From Acetobacteraceae bacterium (lineage in GTDB: Bacteria > Pseudomonadota > Alphaproteobacteria > Acetobacterales > Acetobacteraceae): DNA of 64,000 nt. The translations under genes and the position numbers were made by a program. This document shows positions 26,220-34,553 of the stretch, in pieces (position 1 is the stretch's first letter; every line of letters begins with the position of its first letter). The stretch spans positions 1 to 64,000 of the forward strand of contig JANXMB010000128.1 of assembly GCA_025354865.1 (NCBI GenBank). The letters run 5' to 3'. The notes beneath the pieces were generated by a model. It did no database searches and was not told the origin of the DNA. It worked only from the letters and a program-made list of their open reading frames with translations.

Positions 26220-27790
26220 CATTGTTGGAGGTCCGAGACCTATCGGTGGCGTTCGGTCGCAAACGGGTGGTCGATGGCGTGTCGTTCGATCTGGATCGGG
26301 GGGAGACGCTCGCGCTGGTGGGCGAATCCGGTTCCGGCAAGTCGCTGACGGCGTTGTCGCTGCTGCAATTGCTTCCGGCCGGCGGCACGAATCCAACCGG
26401 CAGCGTGGTGCTCGACGGACAGGAGGTCGTGGGGGCGGATCCAGCGACCTTGCATCGCGCGCGCGGCGATGTGGCGGGCATTGTGTTCCAAGAGCCGATG
26501 ACCAGCCTCAATCCGTTGCACCGTATTGGGAAACAGGTTTGCGAAGCGATCGAATTGCATCGGCGGATGCCGGCGGATCGGGTGCGGGCGCGCGCCATCG
26601 AGGTGCTCGGGCAAGCGGGTTTCGCGGATGCCGAATCGCGCCTGGATGCGTTCCCGCATCAATTGTCCGGCGGTCAGCGGCAGCGGGTCATGATCGCGAT
26701 CGCCCTGGCGAACGATCCGGCATTGCTGATTGCGGATGAACCGACGACGGCTTTGGATGTTACGATTCAGGCGCAAATTCTGCGGCTGCTGGGCGATTTG
26801 AAGCGGGCGCGCGGCCTGGCGTTGTTGCTGATCACCCACGATCTGGCGTTGGTGCGCCGCTTCGCCGATCGTGTTGCCGTCATGAAAGATGGCAAGATCG
26901 TCGAGGCCGGGCCGGTAACGCGCGTGTTTGCGACCCCGGAGCATCCGTATACACGGATGCTGATTGCTGCGGTGCCGAAGGGCGCACCTCCGCCGGTCGC
27001 CGAAGGCGCGCCCACGGTCGTAACGGCCGATGCGGTGAAGGTGTATTTTCCGATCCGGCGGGGTGTCCTCCGATCCGTCGTTGGCAACGTCCGGGCGGTC
27101 GATGGCGTATCGTTCGATGTGCGCGAGGGCGAGACCGTCGGGCTTGTCGGGGAATCGGGGTCCGGGAAGACCACGCTGGCCTTGGCGACTCTGCGGCTGG
27201 AGCAGGCGACCGGACGCGTCGCCTATCTTGGCCAGGATATCGCGACGCTGAACAAACGCGCGATGCGCGCTTTGCGGGCGCGGATGCAGATCGTCTTTCA
27301 GGACCCGTTCAGCAGCCTTTCGCCGCGTCTACCGGTCGGCGATATCGTGGCCGAGGGCCTGACGATCCACGAACCCGGGTTGACGCGGGTGGAGCGGATG
27401 GAACGGGTTGCCGTGGTATTGCGGGAGGTCGGTTTGGCGCCGGATAGCGTCGAGCGTTACCCGCACGAATTCAGCGGCGGGCAACGCCAACGGATCGCCA
27501 TTGCGCGGGCGATGATTTTGAAGCCGCGATTTGTCGTTCTGGACGAGCCGACCAGCGCGTTGGACATGTCGGTGCAGGCGCAGATCGTCGATTTGTTGCG
27601 CGATCTTCAGGAACGCCATGGGCTGGCGTACCTGTTTATCAGCCACGATCTGAAGGTTGTCAGGGCGCTTGCCCATCGCGTGGTGGTTTTGCGCGGTGGG
27701 CTTGTGGTGGAGCAAGGCGATGCGGCGACGATATTCTCAGCGCCGCGCGAGCCTTATACGAAGGCCCTGATGGACGCCGCTTTCGCCTGA
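26216..27790 (+). CDS. yejF: peptide ABC transporter ATP-binding protein YejF (fused dual ATPase)
   Basis: 524 residues containing two complete ATPase domains. Walker A motifs are at 36-43 (GESGSGKS) and 312-319 (GESGSGKT), each followed by a signature motif (LSGGQRQR and FSGGQRQR) and a Walker B ending DEPT. This fused architecture is the YejF type. ATG 26216 overlaps the yejE stop (ATGA). With YejA, YejB and YejE it makes a complete importer, so the locus is intact. Confidence 0.94.
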   Translation: MTLLEVRDLSVAFGRKRVVDGVSFDLDRGETLALVGESGSGKSLTALSLLQLLPAGGTNPTGSVVLDGQEVVGADPATLHRARGDVAGIVFQEPMTSLNPLHRIGKQVCEAIELHRRMPADRVRARAIEVLGQAGFADAESRLDAFPHQLSGGQRQRVMIAIALANDPALLIADEPTTALDVTIQAQILRLLGDLKRARGLALLLITHDLALVRRFADRVAVMKDGKIVEAGPVTRVFATPEHPYTRMLIAAVPKGAPPPVAEGAPTVVTADAVKVYFPIRRGVLRSVVGNVRAVDGVSFDVREGETVGLVGESGSGKTTLALATLRLEQATGRVAYLGQDIATLNKRAMRALRARMQIVFQDPFSSLSPRLPVGDIVAEGLTIHEPGLTRVERMERVAVVLREVGLAPDSVERYPHEFSGGQRQRIAIARAMILKPRFVVLDEPTSALDMSVQAQIVDLLRDLQERHGLAYLFISHDLKVVRALAHRVVVLRGGLVVEQGDAATIFSAPREPYTKALMDAAFA

Positions 27791-28011
27791 CGGTTTTTGG
27801 ATCGTGCGATTTGGACATGCCGCGATCACGCATTGGCAGCCGTCGAGGGCAGGATGCAACGCCCGCCGGACTGCCGGTTTTTACGACGCCGCCATCCATG
27901 GGGTAGGCTGGGCTACCTCGGCGGCGGCTTGTGTGCTGGCCGCCTCGCAATTGCCGGGCGCGCGCAGTCGTGCCTAAGGTATGGCAACGCATCAAGTGAG
28001 GGAACCACGCC
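27791..28011. other. intergenic region yejF to CoA-transferase
   Basis: About 220 bases with no supported gene. A weak CCGG-ACTG-CCGG hairpin followed by five T lies at 27866-27882. GTGAGGGAA upstream of 28012 serves as the next ribosome site. Any promoter for the CoA-transferase unit must be here, but no clear match was found. Confidence 0.5.
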
Positions 28012-29238
28012 ATGAGCGGAGAAAATTGCCTTGCCGGCCTGAAAATCCTCGATCTGACCCAGTTCGAGGCCGGTCCATCCTGCACCGAAGCCCTCGCATG
28101 GCTCGGCGCCGACGTGGTCAAAGTGGAGAACCCCGGCCTCGGGGACCCCGGTCGGTCTTCCGGTCGGACCGGCACCGATAAGGACGCCAATTACTTCCTG
28201 CAATACAACTCGAATAAGCGCTCAGCGGCGGTCAATCTGAAAGATCCGCGCGGTCTGGAGATCGTCAAGAAGCTCGTCCTGCAAGCCGACGTCATGATCG
28301 AAAACTTCGCGCCCGGCGCGATCGAGCGCCTCGGCTTGGGCTACGATGTCGTCAAGGCGATCAATCCCAGTATCATTTTCTGCCAGATTAAAGGTTTCGG
28401 CACCGGCAGCCCGTTCGAAAAAGGCCTGGCTTTCGACATGATCGCTCAGGCTTGCGGCGGGTTGATGTCCATTACCGGGGAGGAGGACGGCCCGCCGTGC
28501 AAGCCCGGTGCGACCATCGGGGATACGGGTACGGGCATGCTGATGGCAGTCTCGATTTTGGGTGCCTATGTGCGCCGCTTGCGCACCGGGCAGGGCGAGC
28601 ATTTGCAGTTGGCCATGCAGGATTCCATCCTGCACTATATCCGGAATGCATTTGCTTACATGGAGCGGACGGATGGGGCGCCTGCCCCGCGCGCGGGTTC
28701 GAAAACCGTTGGCGGTGGCAACCCACCGATCGGGGTCTACCCCTGCAAGGGAGGCGGCCGGAACGACTTCGTGTATATCTACACATCCGCCGCCAATCCC
28801 GAACATTGGACGCGTTTGCTCAAGGTGATGGGGCGCGACGATCTGATCGGCGATGCGCGGTATGCGACGCCCGCAGCGCGTACCGAGCGGCGGGCGGAGG
28901 TCGATGCTATCGTGTCCGAGTGGACGCGGCAGCAGGACAAACATGTCGCGATGCAGTTGGTCAGCGGTGCGACAATCCCGTCGGGCGCTGTGCTCGATAC
29001 GAGGGAACTGGCCGACGATAAGACGTTCGAACAGCGCAAAATCCGCCAGACCATGAAGCATCCGGTCAATGGCGATTACGTCATGAGCGGGTGGCCGGTC
29101 CGCTTCGGTGGCACGCCGCCCGTCGTCGGTCCGGCCCCGGTCCTGGGGCAGCATTCCGGCAACGTCCTGGCGGATTGGCTGAAAATGGATGCGGACGCCA
29201 TCGGTGCGTTGCATGCGGAAAAGGTGATCGCAGGATGA
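28012..29238 (+). CDS. CaiB/BaiF family III CoA-transferase
   Basis: 408 residues of the family III fold. Hallmarks are KILDLTQFEAGP at the N terminus, GADVVKVENP, and the catalytic aspartate Asp171 in GATIGDTGTGM, which forms the acyl-anhydride intermediate. It moves CoA between carboxylic acids; formyl-CoA:oxalate, carnitine and bile-acid enzymes share the fold, so the substrate is open. The stop overlaps the next start as ATGA, coupling it to an enoyl-CoA hydratase and suggesting a small acyl-CoA degradation pathway. Confidence 0.9.
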   Translation: MSGENCLAGLKILDLTQFEAGPSCTEALAWLGADVVKVENPGLGDPGRSSGRTGTDKDANYFLQYNSNKRSAAVNLKDPRGLEIVKKLVLQADVMIENFAPGAIERLGLGYDVVKAINPSIIFCQIKGFGTGSPFEKGLAFDMIAQACGGLMSITGEEDGPPCKPGATIGDTGTGMLMAVSILGAYVRRLRTGQGEHLQLAMQDSILHYIRNAFAYMERTDGAPAPRAGSKTVGGGNPPIGVYPCKGGGRNDFVYIYTSAANPEHWTRLLKVMGRDDLIGDARYATPAARTERRAEVDAIVSEWTRQQDKHVAMQLVSGATIPSGAVLDTRELADDKTFEQRKIRQTMKHPVNGDYVMSGWPVRFGGTPPVVGPAPVLGQHSGNVLADWLKMDADAIGALHAEKVIAG

Positions 29239-30011
29239 AGACCGAATACTGCACGGTACAAGACGAAGATCGGGTGCGCATTGTCACGCTGAACCGACCG
29301 GAGGTGTTGAATGCGTTGCACGCAGACGCCAATGACGAATTGGCCGCTGTGTGGGACGAGTTCGCAGCGCGCGACGATTTGTGGGTGGGGATTGTGACCG
29401 GCGCCGGTGGGCGGGCGTTCTCGGCTGGGAACGACCTGAAGGTTCAGGCTGCCGGAAAACGTCGGCCGAATGGGCCGCGCGGTTTCGCCGGCATTTGCCA
29501 CCGGTTCGATCTATATAAGCCGATGATTGCCGCAGTAAACGGCGTGGCAATGGGGGGAGGTTTCGAGACCGCACTGGCTTGCGACATTATCGTAGCTGCG
29601 GAAAACGCGGTTTTCGCATTGCCCGAACCCCGGGTCGGCTTGATCGCGGGGGGCGGCGGGGTTCACCGTTTGCCCCGGTCCATTCCGATCAAGCAGGCCA
29701 TGGGCATGATCCTCACAGGTCGGCGTGTCCCTGCTCGCGAAGGTTTCGAGCTCGGGTTCGTGACCGAAGTGGTGCCCGAGGGACAAGCTTTGGCAGCGGC
29801 GAAGCGGTGGGCGGACATGATCCTGGAATGTTCACCCAAGGCGGTGCGAGCCTCGAAGCAAGCGTCCTATATGGGTCTCGACGAGCAGAAACTCGAAACG
29901 GCGATGCGTACTGTTTACCCGGCGCAGCAAGAAAACATCGAAAGCCTCGATTATATCGAAGGTCCGAAAGCTTTCTCGGCCAAACGCAAGCCGAACTGGC
30001 AGAACAGATAA
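29235..30011 (+). CDS. enoyl-CoA hydratase/isomerase family protein
   Basis: 258 residues of the crotonase fold. The oxyanion-hole segments are SAGNDLK and GVAMGGGFE, and both usual acidic positions are kept (Glu in GGGFE and in ALPEPRVG), so hydratase activity is plausible. It hydrates a 2-enoyl-CoA or catalyses a related step; the partner CoA-transferase probably activates the substrate. It starts at ATG 29235 inside the CoA-transferase stop. Two cupin-like genes follow closely. Confidence 0.88.
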   Translation: MKTEYCTVQDEDRVRIVTLNRPEVLNALHADANDELAAVWDEFAARDDLWVGIVTGAGGRAFSAGNDLKVQAAGKRRPNGPRGFAGICHRFDLYKPMIAAVNGVAMGGGFETALACDIIVAAENAVFALPEPRVGLIAGGGGVHRLPRSIPIKQAMGMILTGRRVPAREGFELGFVTEVVPEGQALAAAKRWADMILECSPKAVRASKQASYMGLDEQKLETAMRTVYPAQQENIESLDYIEGPKAFSAKRKPNWQNR

Positions 30012-30022
30012 GGGCGCCGCTC

Positions 30023-30379
30023 ATGGGGATCCATATTCACAACCTGTACAGCGACGCGGATGGCAACTCGCATTGGCGGGACATTCAGATCGACTGGGCG
30101 CAGGAAGGCCCGGAAGGTAAGACATCGGTGCTGCAGAAGGCATACGGCATCATCTTCCGACAGACCCAGGCAGAACACGATCGGCCCTGGCATCCGGCGC
30201 CGCGTCGGCAATATATCGTCAACCTCGATGCTGGAGTGGAACTAACTGCCAGCGACGGTGAATCGCGGACGATCGGTGCCGGCGAGGTTATCTTGGTGGA
30301 AGACGTTACCGGAAAAGGCCATCTATCGAAGTCGGTCAACAACCGGATGCGGCACTCCATTTTCTTGCCGCTGGAATAG
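30023..30379 (+). CDS. small cupin-like protein, paralogue 1
   Basis: 118 residues with a compact beta-barrel pattern: HWRDIQIDW, WHPAPRRQYIVNLDAGVE and GAGEVILVEDVTGKGH. The conserved His, Glu and second His positions resemble a small cupin, but the catalytic role is unknown. It starts at ATG 30023, 11 bases after the hydratase stop. It is clearly homologous along its whole length to the next gene, so the two arose by tandem duplication. Confidence 0.8.
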   Translation: MGIHIHNLYSDADGNSHWRDIQIDWAQEGPEGKTSVLQKAYGIIFRQTQAEHDRPWHPAPRRQYIVNLDAGVELTASDGESRTIGAGEVILVEDVTGKGHLSKSVNNRMRHSIFLPLE

Positions 30380-30394
30380 AAGGGGAAGCAAAGA

Positions 30395-30745
30395 ATGCGC
30401 ATTCACAACATCTACGTCGACGACGCCGGTGAGACGCACTGGCGGGATATCCAAGTGGAATGGGTCCAAGAACGAAACGGCAGCAAGCTGTCGGACCGCC
30501 TTCCCGCCACCGGGATTATTTTCCGGGAGACGAGCGGGGACTACGATCTGGATTGGCATCCGGCGCCACGCCGGCAATATATCGTCAATTTGGACGGCGG
30601 GGTGAAGATCACCGCGAGCGACGGCGAAGCCAGGGAAATCGGCGCTGGCGAGGTCATTCTGGTGGAAGATGTGCGGGGTAAGGGCCATTTGTCGCAGTCG
30701 ATTGCCGGGAAGATGCGGCATTCGATTTTTGTGCCGATTGAGTAA
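30395..30745 (+). CDS. small cupin-like protein, paralogue 2
   Basis: 116 residues, alignable end to end with the preceding gene; strongest identity is in DWHPAPRRQYIVNLDGGV and GAGEVILVEDVRGKGHLSQS. A purine-rich ribosome site (GAAGGGGAAG) precedes ATG 30395. In acyl-CoA pathways small cupins can act as isomerases, dioxygenases or binding proteins; which applies is unknown. The stop is only 4 bases from the end of the convergent phage-type fibre gene. Confidence 0.8.
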   Translation: MRIHNIYVDDAGETHWRDIQVEWVQERNGSKLSDRLPATGIIFRETSGDYDLDWHPAPRRQYIVNLDGGVKITASDGEAREIGAGEVILVEDVRGKGHLSQSIAGKMRHSIFVPIE

Positions 30746-30749
30746 TAGA

Positions 30750-32825
30750 CTATAGCGGGCTGTCGCTGAGCGGCAGCCCCGCGAATGTTGCCGCGAGCGG
30801 GAAATCCAGTTTCCAGGCCGGTCCCAGGTCCGCCGCGATATCCCATCCGCCCGGGGAGGGGCATGTGCCGTAGTTGTCGGTGACGGCGTTGCCGCGTCCA
30901 ATGGCCGCACCGCCATAAGGGTAATAGAGCGCGCAGGCGTTCGACCCAGCGGTGAGCGGACGGGCCAGTGTCAGTCGAAGATGGGTTGCATCGACTCTGA
31001 CACAGGCCCCTGCGGCGACGATGGCGCCTGGCTGGGCGACGGATCCGCCGTCCATTACTGCGAAACCCACACCTTGCGCTGCTTGTAGCGGGATCCGTAC
31101 ATCGGTGCCGGCGTCGTGCCGCAGGGTCAAGATCAGCGACGTATCGGATTCACGGTAGACATGGACGATCTTCGGGCCTCCGACCGCTGGTAACCCGGTA
31201 GGAATGGACGAGATCGAATCTGCCGAACCTGCTGCGATGAGCGCTTGAGCAACCACCGGGGCGGCTAACCGGGCGAATTTTTGGTTATCCAGGCTGTCGC
31301 GATGCGCAATGTCGCCTCCGACCGCGAGCCCGGTCGTCGGGGACCACGTCGAGCCTCGGGGATTGCTGTCGGATGTTTGCGGATTGCCGATCGCGACGTT
31401 CCGAGCCGGATCGGATGCCATGGCCGCGACGGCCTCCCGGTGCATTTGCATGCCGCCAGCCGTGCCGTATGGGATGGCGTTCCACCAAATCAGCGGGAGA
31501 TTGCTGGCCGGCTTATTCAGCATTGCGCGTTCCAACATGAGGAATCGGCTGGCTGCAGCGGTAAAGGTGGTCAGTTCCGAGTATGTCCGTAAGCTATCGG
31601 TTTCATTCCATGGCCATACGATTGCACAAATGTCGGAAGCATCTTCGGCTGCTAATCCGCCAAGCATTTGCTGGAGTGCCTGTCCGTCGGTCCCAATGCT
31701 CCAGATCGAAGGATCGGAGCCATTTGCTGGATCTTGCAGAAAACTACCCGGGTAGCCACCGCCTGCCACCGCGTAAATACCGTGACCGCTCTGCATGGTG
31801 TAGGCGCTGGGATTCCCTGTTGCCGCTACGATACCATAGGTCAGAGCGCCAATATGCCAGGCTACGCCTTGTGCGAGCAAAGCCGCCGCACCATCGTTCA
31901 ATGCATAGTTGATTGCATTGGATTGCCCATCGATGAGAAGCAGAACACTGCGACGATTACCCCGGAACCATCGATTGGCATAGCCGAGCAGTTGTTCGAT
32001 CTCGGTCGGCGCGAGCGGGCGGGACCAGGATGCTGCCTCGTGAAACCAGCACTGGGCTGCACCCAGTCCAGTTCCATCGTGCAGAAACAATGTGGGCGGC
32101 GTGCCGGTTGGCATCTGCGGCCGCCGCACGCCGGTGGCGACGAGGGCGCCGTCGAGCCAAGCGTCCACCCCTCCCCCAAGAGCGGACCGCACCACAATCG
32201 AGTGGGTATGTCTGCGGGACAGCGCGTGCGTGAGGACCGCCTGTCCCGGCCCGGGGAATAATATCAGGCGGTTGGTACCACCCTGGCTGTCGGCCTGCAG
32301 GAGCGGTACGGTGCCAACCGACAACAGGGTAACCGGTGCAGCGTCGTTGCCCGATCCCTGTCGCCAGTTCGGTCTCGACCAAACAAAATACCATGTCCAG
32401 GCGCCGCTCCAGGGTGTTGCCGCTTGAGGCAACTGCCAGCCTAAATCCGGGTCGAGGGGCTGGGCCAGGGCATTCGCGACCGACGAAAATCGTCCGACCC
32501 CACCCAGTGTGCCACTCAGGCGCGGAACCCCCCGAGGTGCGCCGCCCGGCGTGGCATGGGAGTAGGTTACGAGAGAGTTGTTTTCGCCCGACCGGTCGGT
32601 AACCGAGCCAATCGCTTGATTCCAACCTATCGCCTGGTTTCCCGATGGCGTTACGAAACCATCCGATGTTCCGGCATCCCACCAGCCGGACAGTGCGGGT
32701 ATCGCCGACAAGGATAACCCAGCGGGGTCCGGGTGCCCGCTGGAGGAGGACAATGGTTGCCACAATGCTATCCGGCCGGCGCCCAATGACATGGCGCGAC
32801 CGGGCCGAACCAACATGACGCTCAT
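30750..32825 (-). CDS. tail-fibre-associated SGNH-type esterase with lectin-like domain
   Basis: 691 residues and the last gene of the phage block. After a short N terminus there is a LamG/concanavalin-like region (about 40-290; GRFSSVANALAQP, DAWLDGALVATGV). A hydrolase domain follows that begins LLLIDGQSNAINYA, a GQSN variant of the SGNH/sialate-O-acetylesterase block I, with a candidate C-terminal Asp/His pair in GGDIAHRDS. A beta domain ends the protein. Phage esterases of this type deacetylate surface polysaccharides during adsorption. Its start abuts the stop of the FN3 fibre gene. No signal peptide is seen, consistent with a virion protein. Confidence 0.7.
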   Translation of the reverse strand: MSVMLVRPGRAMSLGAGRIALWQPLSSSSGHPDPAGLSLSAIPALSGWWDAGTSDGFVTPSGNQAIGWNQAIGSVTDRSGENNSLVTYSHATPGGAPRGVPRLSGTLGGVGRFSSVANALAQPLDPDLGWQLPQAATPWSGAWTWYFVWSRPNWRQGSGNDAAPVTLLSVGTVPLLQADSQGGTNRLILFPGPGQAVLTHALSRRHTHSIVVRSALGGGVDAWLDGALVATGVRRPQMPTGTPPTLFLHDGTGLGAAQCWFHEAASWSRPLAPTEIEQLLGYANRWFRGNRRSVLLLIDGQSNAINYALNDGAAALLAQGVAWHIGALTYGIVAATGNPSAYTMQSGHGIYAVAGGGYPGSFLQDPANGSDPSIWSIGTDGQALQQMLGGLAAEDASDICAIVWPWNETDSLRTYSELTTFTAAASRFLMLERAMLNKPASNLPLIWWNAIPYGTAGGMQMHREAVAAMASDPARNVAIGNPQTSDSNPRGSTWSPTTGLAVGGDIAHRDSLDNQKFARLAAPVVAQALIAAGSADSISSIPTGLPAVGGPKIVHVYRESDTSLILTLRHDAGTDVRIPLQAAQGVGFAVMDGGSVAQPGAIVAAGACVRVDATHLRLTLARPLTAGSNACALYYPYGGAAIGRGNAVTDNYGTCPSPGGWDIAADLGPAWKLDFPLAATFAGLPLSDSPL

Positions 32826-34511
32826 TCAGCTCACCGCAAACGCGGTCGGGTAGGGCGTCGGCGCGCTGCCGTCGGTGCCGGACGCCCAGGCATACCAGGT
32901 TCCGGCCGTTGCGGGTGTCGATACATAAGCGCCCCAGAGGTCGGTATTGACGGAACTGCCCGCTGTCCAGGCCGATGGAGCGATCGTCGCCGAAGTGGAA
33001 AATCCGAATTGAACGGCGGCAGTCGACGGGGCGACATGCACGTTGACGCCAATAACGCCCGACCCATGCGTGTAACCGCCGGTTGGGGCGACATTCCATA
33101 TGATCGAGGCGACCGCTCCTGCTTGCGCGAGGGTGCTGCCTGTTGCCACGGCGGACACCGGACCGGATCCGGCAGCCGCGATAGCGACAACGCTGAAATC
33201 GTACGATGTGCTCGGGGTCAGACCTGTCACAATACGACTTGAGCCGGTTAATCCCGTAATCGATCCGGTCCAGGCCGTGCCCCCGGTCACGCGGTACTGA
33301 ACGGTATAACTGGTCGGCGTTGCGCCAGAGGTCGGGGTTTGCCAGGTCGCTTGCAGGCTCGACGATGTCGCATTGCCGATCGTCGGTCCGCCGACCATGC
33401 CGGGAAGCGTGATGCTCGAAGCGGTCGCGACAGAAAAAATGCCGGATGCGGTCCCGGTACCGGCGGCATTGTAGGCAGAGACGCGGAAATCGTAGGTAGT
33501 GACGGCAGCGAGCCCGGTGACGGTGTAATTGGCGACAGAAATACCCGAATTCACCACAGTCCAGGTGGATGCCCCTGTCGTGCGTTGCTCCAGAATATAG
33601 CCGGTCGCGATCGTGCCCGAGGCCGGGGGTGTCCAACTGAGAGCGATGTTATTGCTCGTTTGAGTCGGGCTGGAAATCGCCGAGACTTGGCTCGGTACAG
33701 CGAGACTGCCGCCGCCATTGCCAATATATGCGTAGATCGTTGTTCCGCCGGAGTATGCGATGCACCGCAGCGTTGTGGCCTGTCCGGGCAATAGCGACGA
33801 CACGCCAGTCGAAGAGACGACCGACCCGGCCAAGGAAACCGAACCCGAACTGAGGTTCACGATCTCGCACTGGAAACCATTTCCCATGTTTGCGGCGATG
33901 GGTGTGAGCGTCACAGGCTGGCTACAAACCAGGAGCCGCCCGTTATGGACGGTGCCATCAAGGGTGGTGTTCGTGCCGATCTCGACCACCGGCGTTTTGA
34001 ACGACGGCAGTTTCGATGCGATCCACGGCCATATCGCGCTGAACGTTTGGCTGACCATTGCATTGCTGCCTTGGGCGACCCAGAACGTGTCGCTGTCGCC
34101 GACCGCTGCGGCTGCTGCAGCCGCGTCGATGGTTTGCCCGTTGATCAGGTTGGCATACGAAATAGCGTGCGCCGACCCCGACTGTTGGATCGCGACAAGA
34201 TCCTGGGCCGCCGGACTGGTTGTCACGGGCAGGGTGCGAATGTCGGCGATCGAGCCGCCCGTTGTCATCGGGACGACCTGTAGTGTCGACGCGCTCAGGA
34301 CCAACCCGCTGCCGATGGCGATCGCTTCCGGGCCGCCAGGCCCCAGGCTCAGCCTGCCGAGCAGACTGCCTTGGTCGATGAGGATGGCGGGTTGGGTAGA
34401 ACTCAGTAAAGTCCCGATACTGACGGCATGGGCCGCACCAGCCTGACTGATGGGGACCGTGTCGCCGGCCGTCACGGAGGGAGCGATCGGCAACTGGGAT
34501 ATTGTTGGCAT
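32826..34511 (-). CDS. phage tail fibre with two fibronectin type III domains
   Basis: 561 residues. The N-terminal about 120 residues contain two copies of a short module (VPISQAGAAHAVSIGTLL and LVAIQQSGSAHAISYANL) shared with the neighbouring 1057-residue fibre. A beta-rich region follows, then two FN3 domains (about 280-375 and 380-475; LSWTPPASG and the GLTPSTSYDFSVVAI-type ending) and a further beta domain at the C terminus. FN3 domains in virions usually serve carbohydrate or surface attachment. Confidence 0.8.
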   Translation of the reverse strand: MPTISQLPIAPSVTAGDTVPISQAGAAHAVSIGTLLSSTQPAILIDQGSLLGRLSLGPGGPEAIAIGSGLVLSASTLQVVPMTTGGSIADIRTLPVTTSPAAQDLVAIQQSGSAHAISYANLINGQTIDAAAAAAAVGDSDTFWVAQGSNAMVSQTFSAIWPWIASKLPSFKTPVVEIGTNTTLDGTVHNGRLLVCSQPVTLTPIAANMGNGFQCEIVNLSSGSVSLAGSVVSSTGVSSLLPGQATTLRCIAYSGGTTIYAYIGNGGGSLAVPSQVSAISSPTQTSNNIALSWTPPASGTIATGYILEQRTTGASTWTVVNSGISVANYTVTGLAAVTTYDFRVSAYNAAGTGTASGIFSVATASSITLPGMVGGPTIGNATSSSLQATWQTPTSGATPTSYTVQYRVTGGTAWTGSITGLTGSSRIVTGLTPSTSYDFSVVAIAAAGSGPVSAVATGSTLAQAGAVASIIWNVAPTGGYTHGSGVIGVNVHVAPSTAAVQFGFSTSATIAPSAWTAGSSVNTDLWGAYVSTPATAGTWYAWASGTDGSAPTPYPTAFAVS

Positions 34512-34553
34512 ATTATAAATCCTTCCGGCATCGACCGTTTACAAGTCGCGATC

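Noticed and set aside
27866..27882. CCGG-ACTG-CCGG hairpin with T run as yejF terminator
   Set aside because: Stem of only four base pairs; too weak to call.
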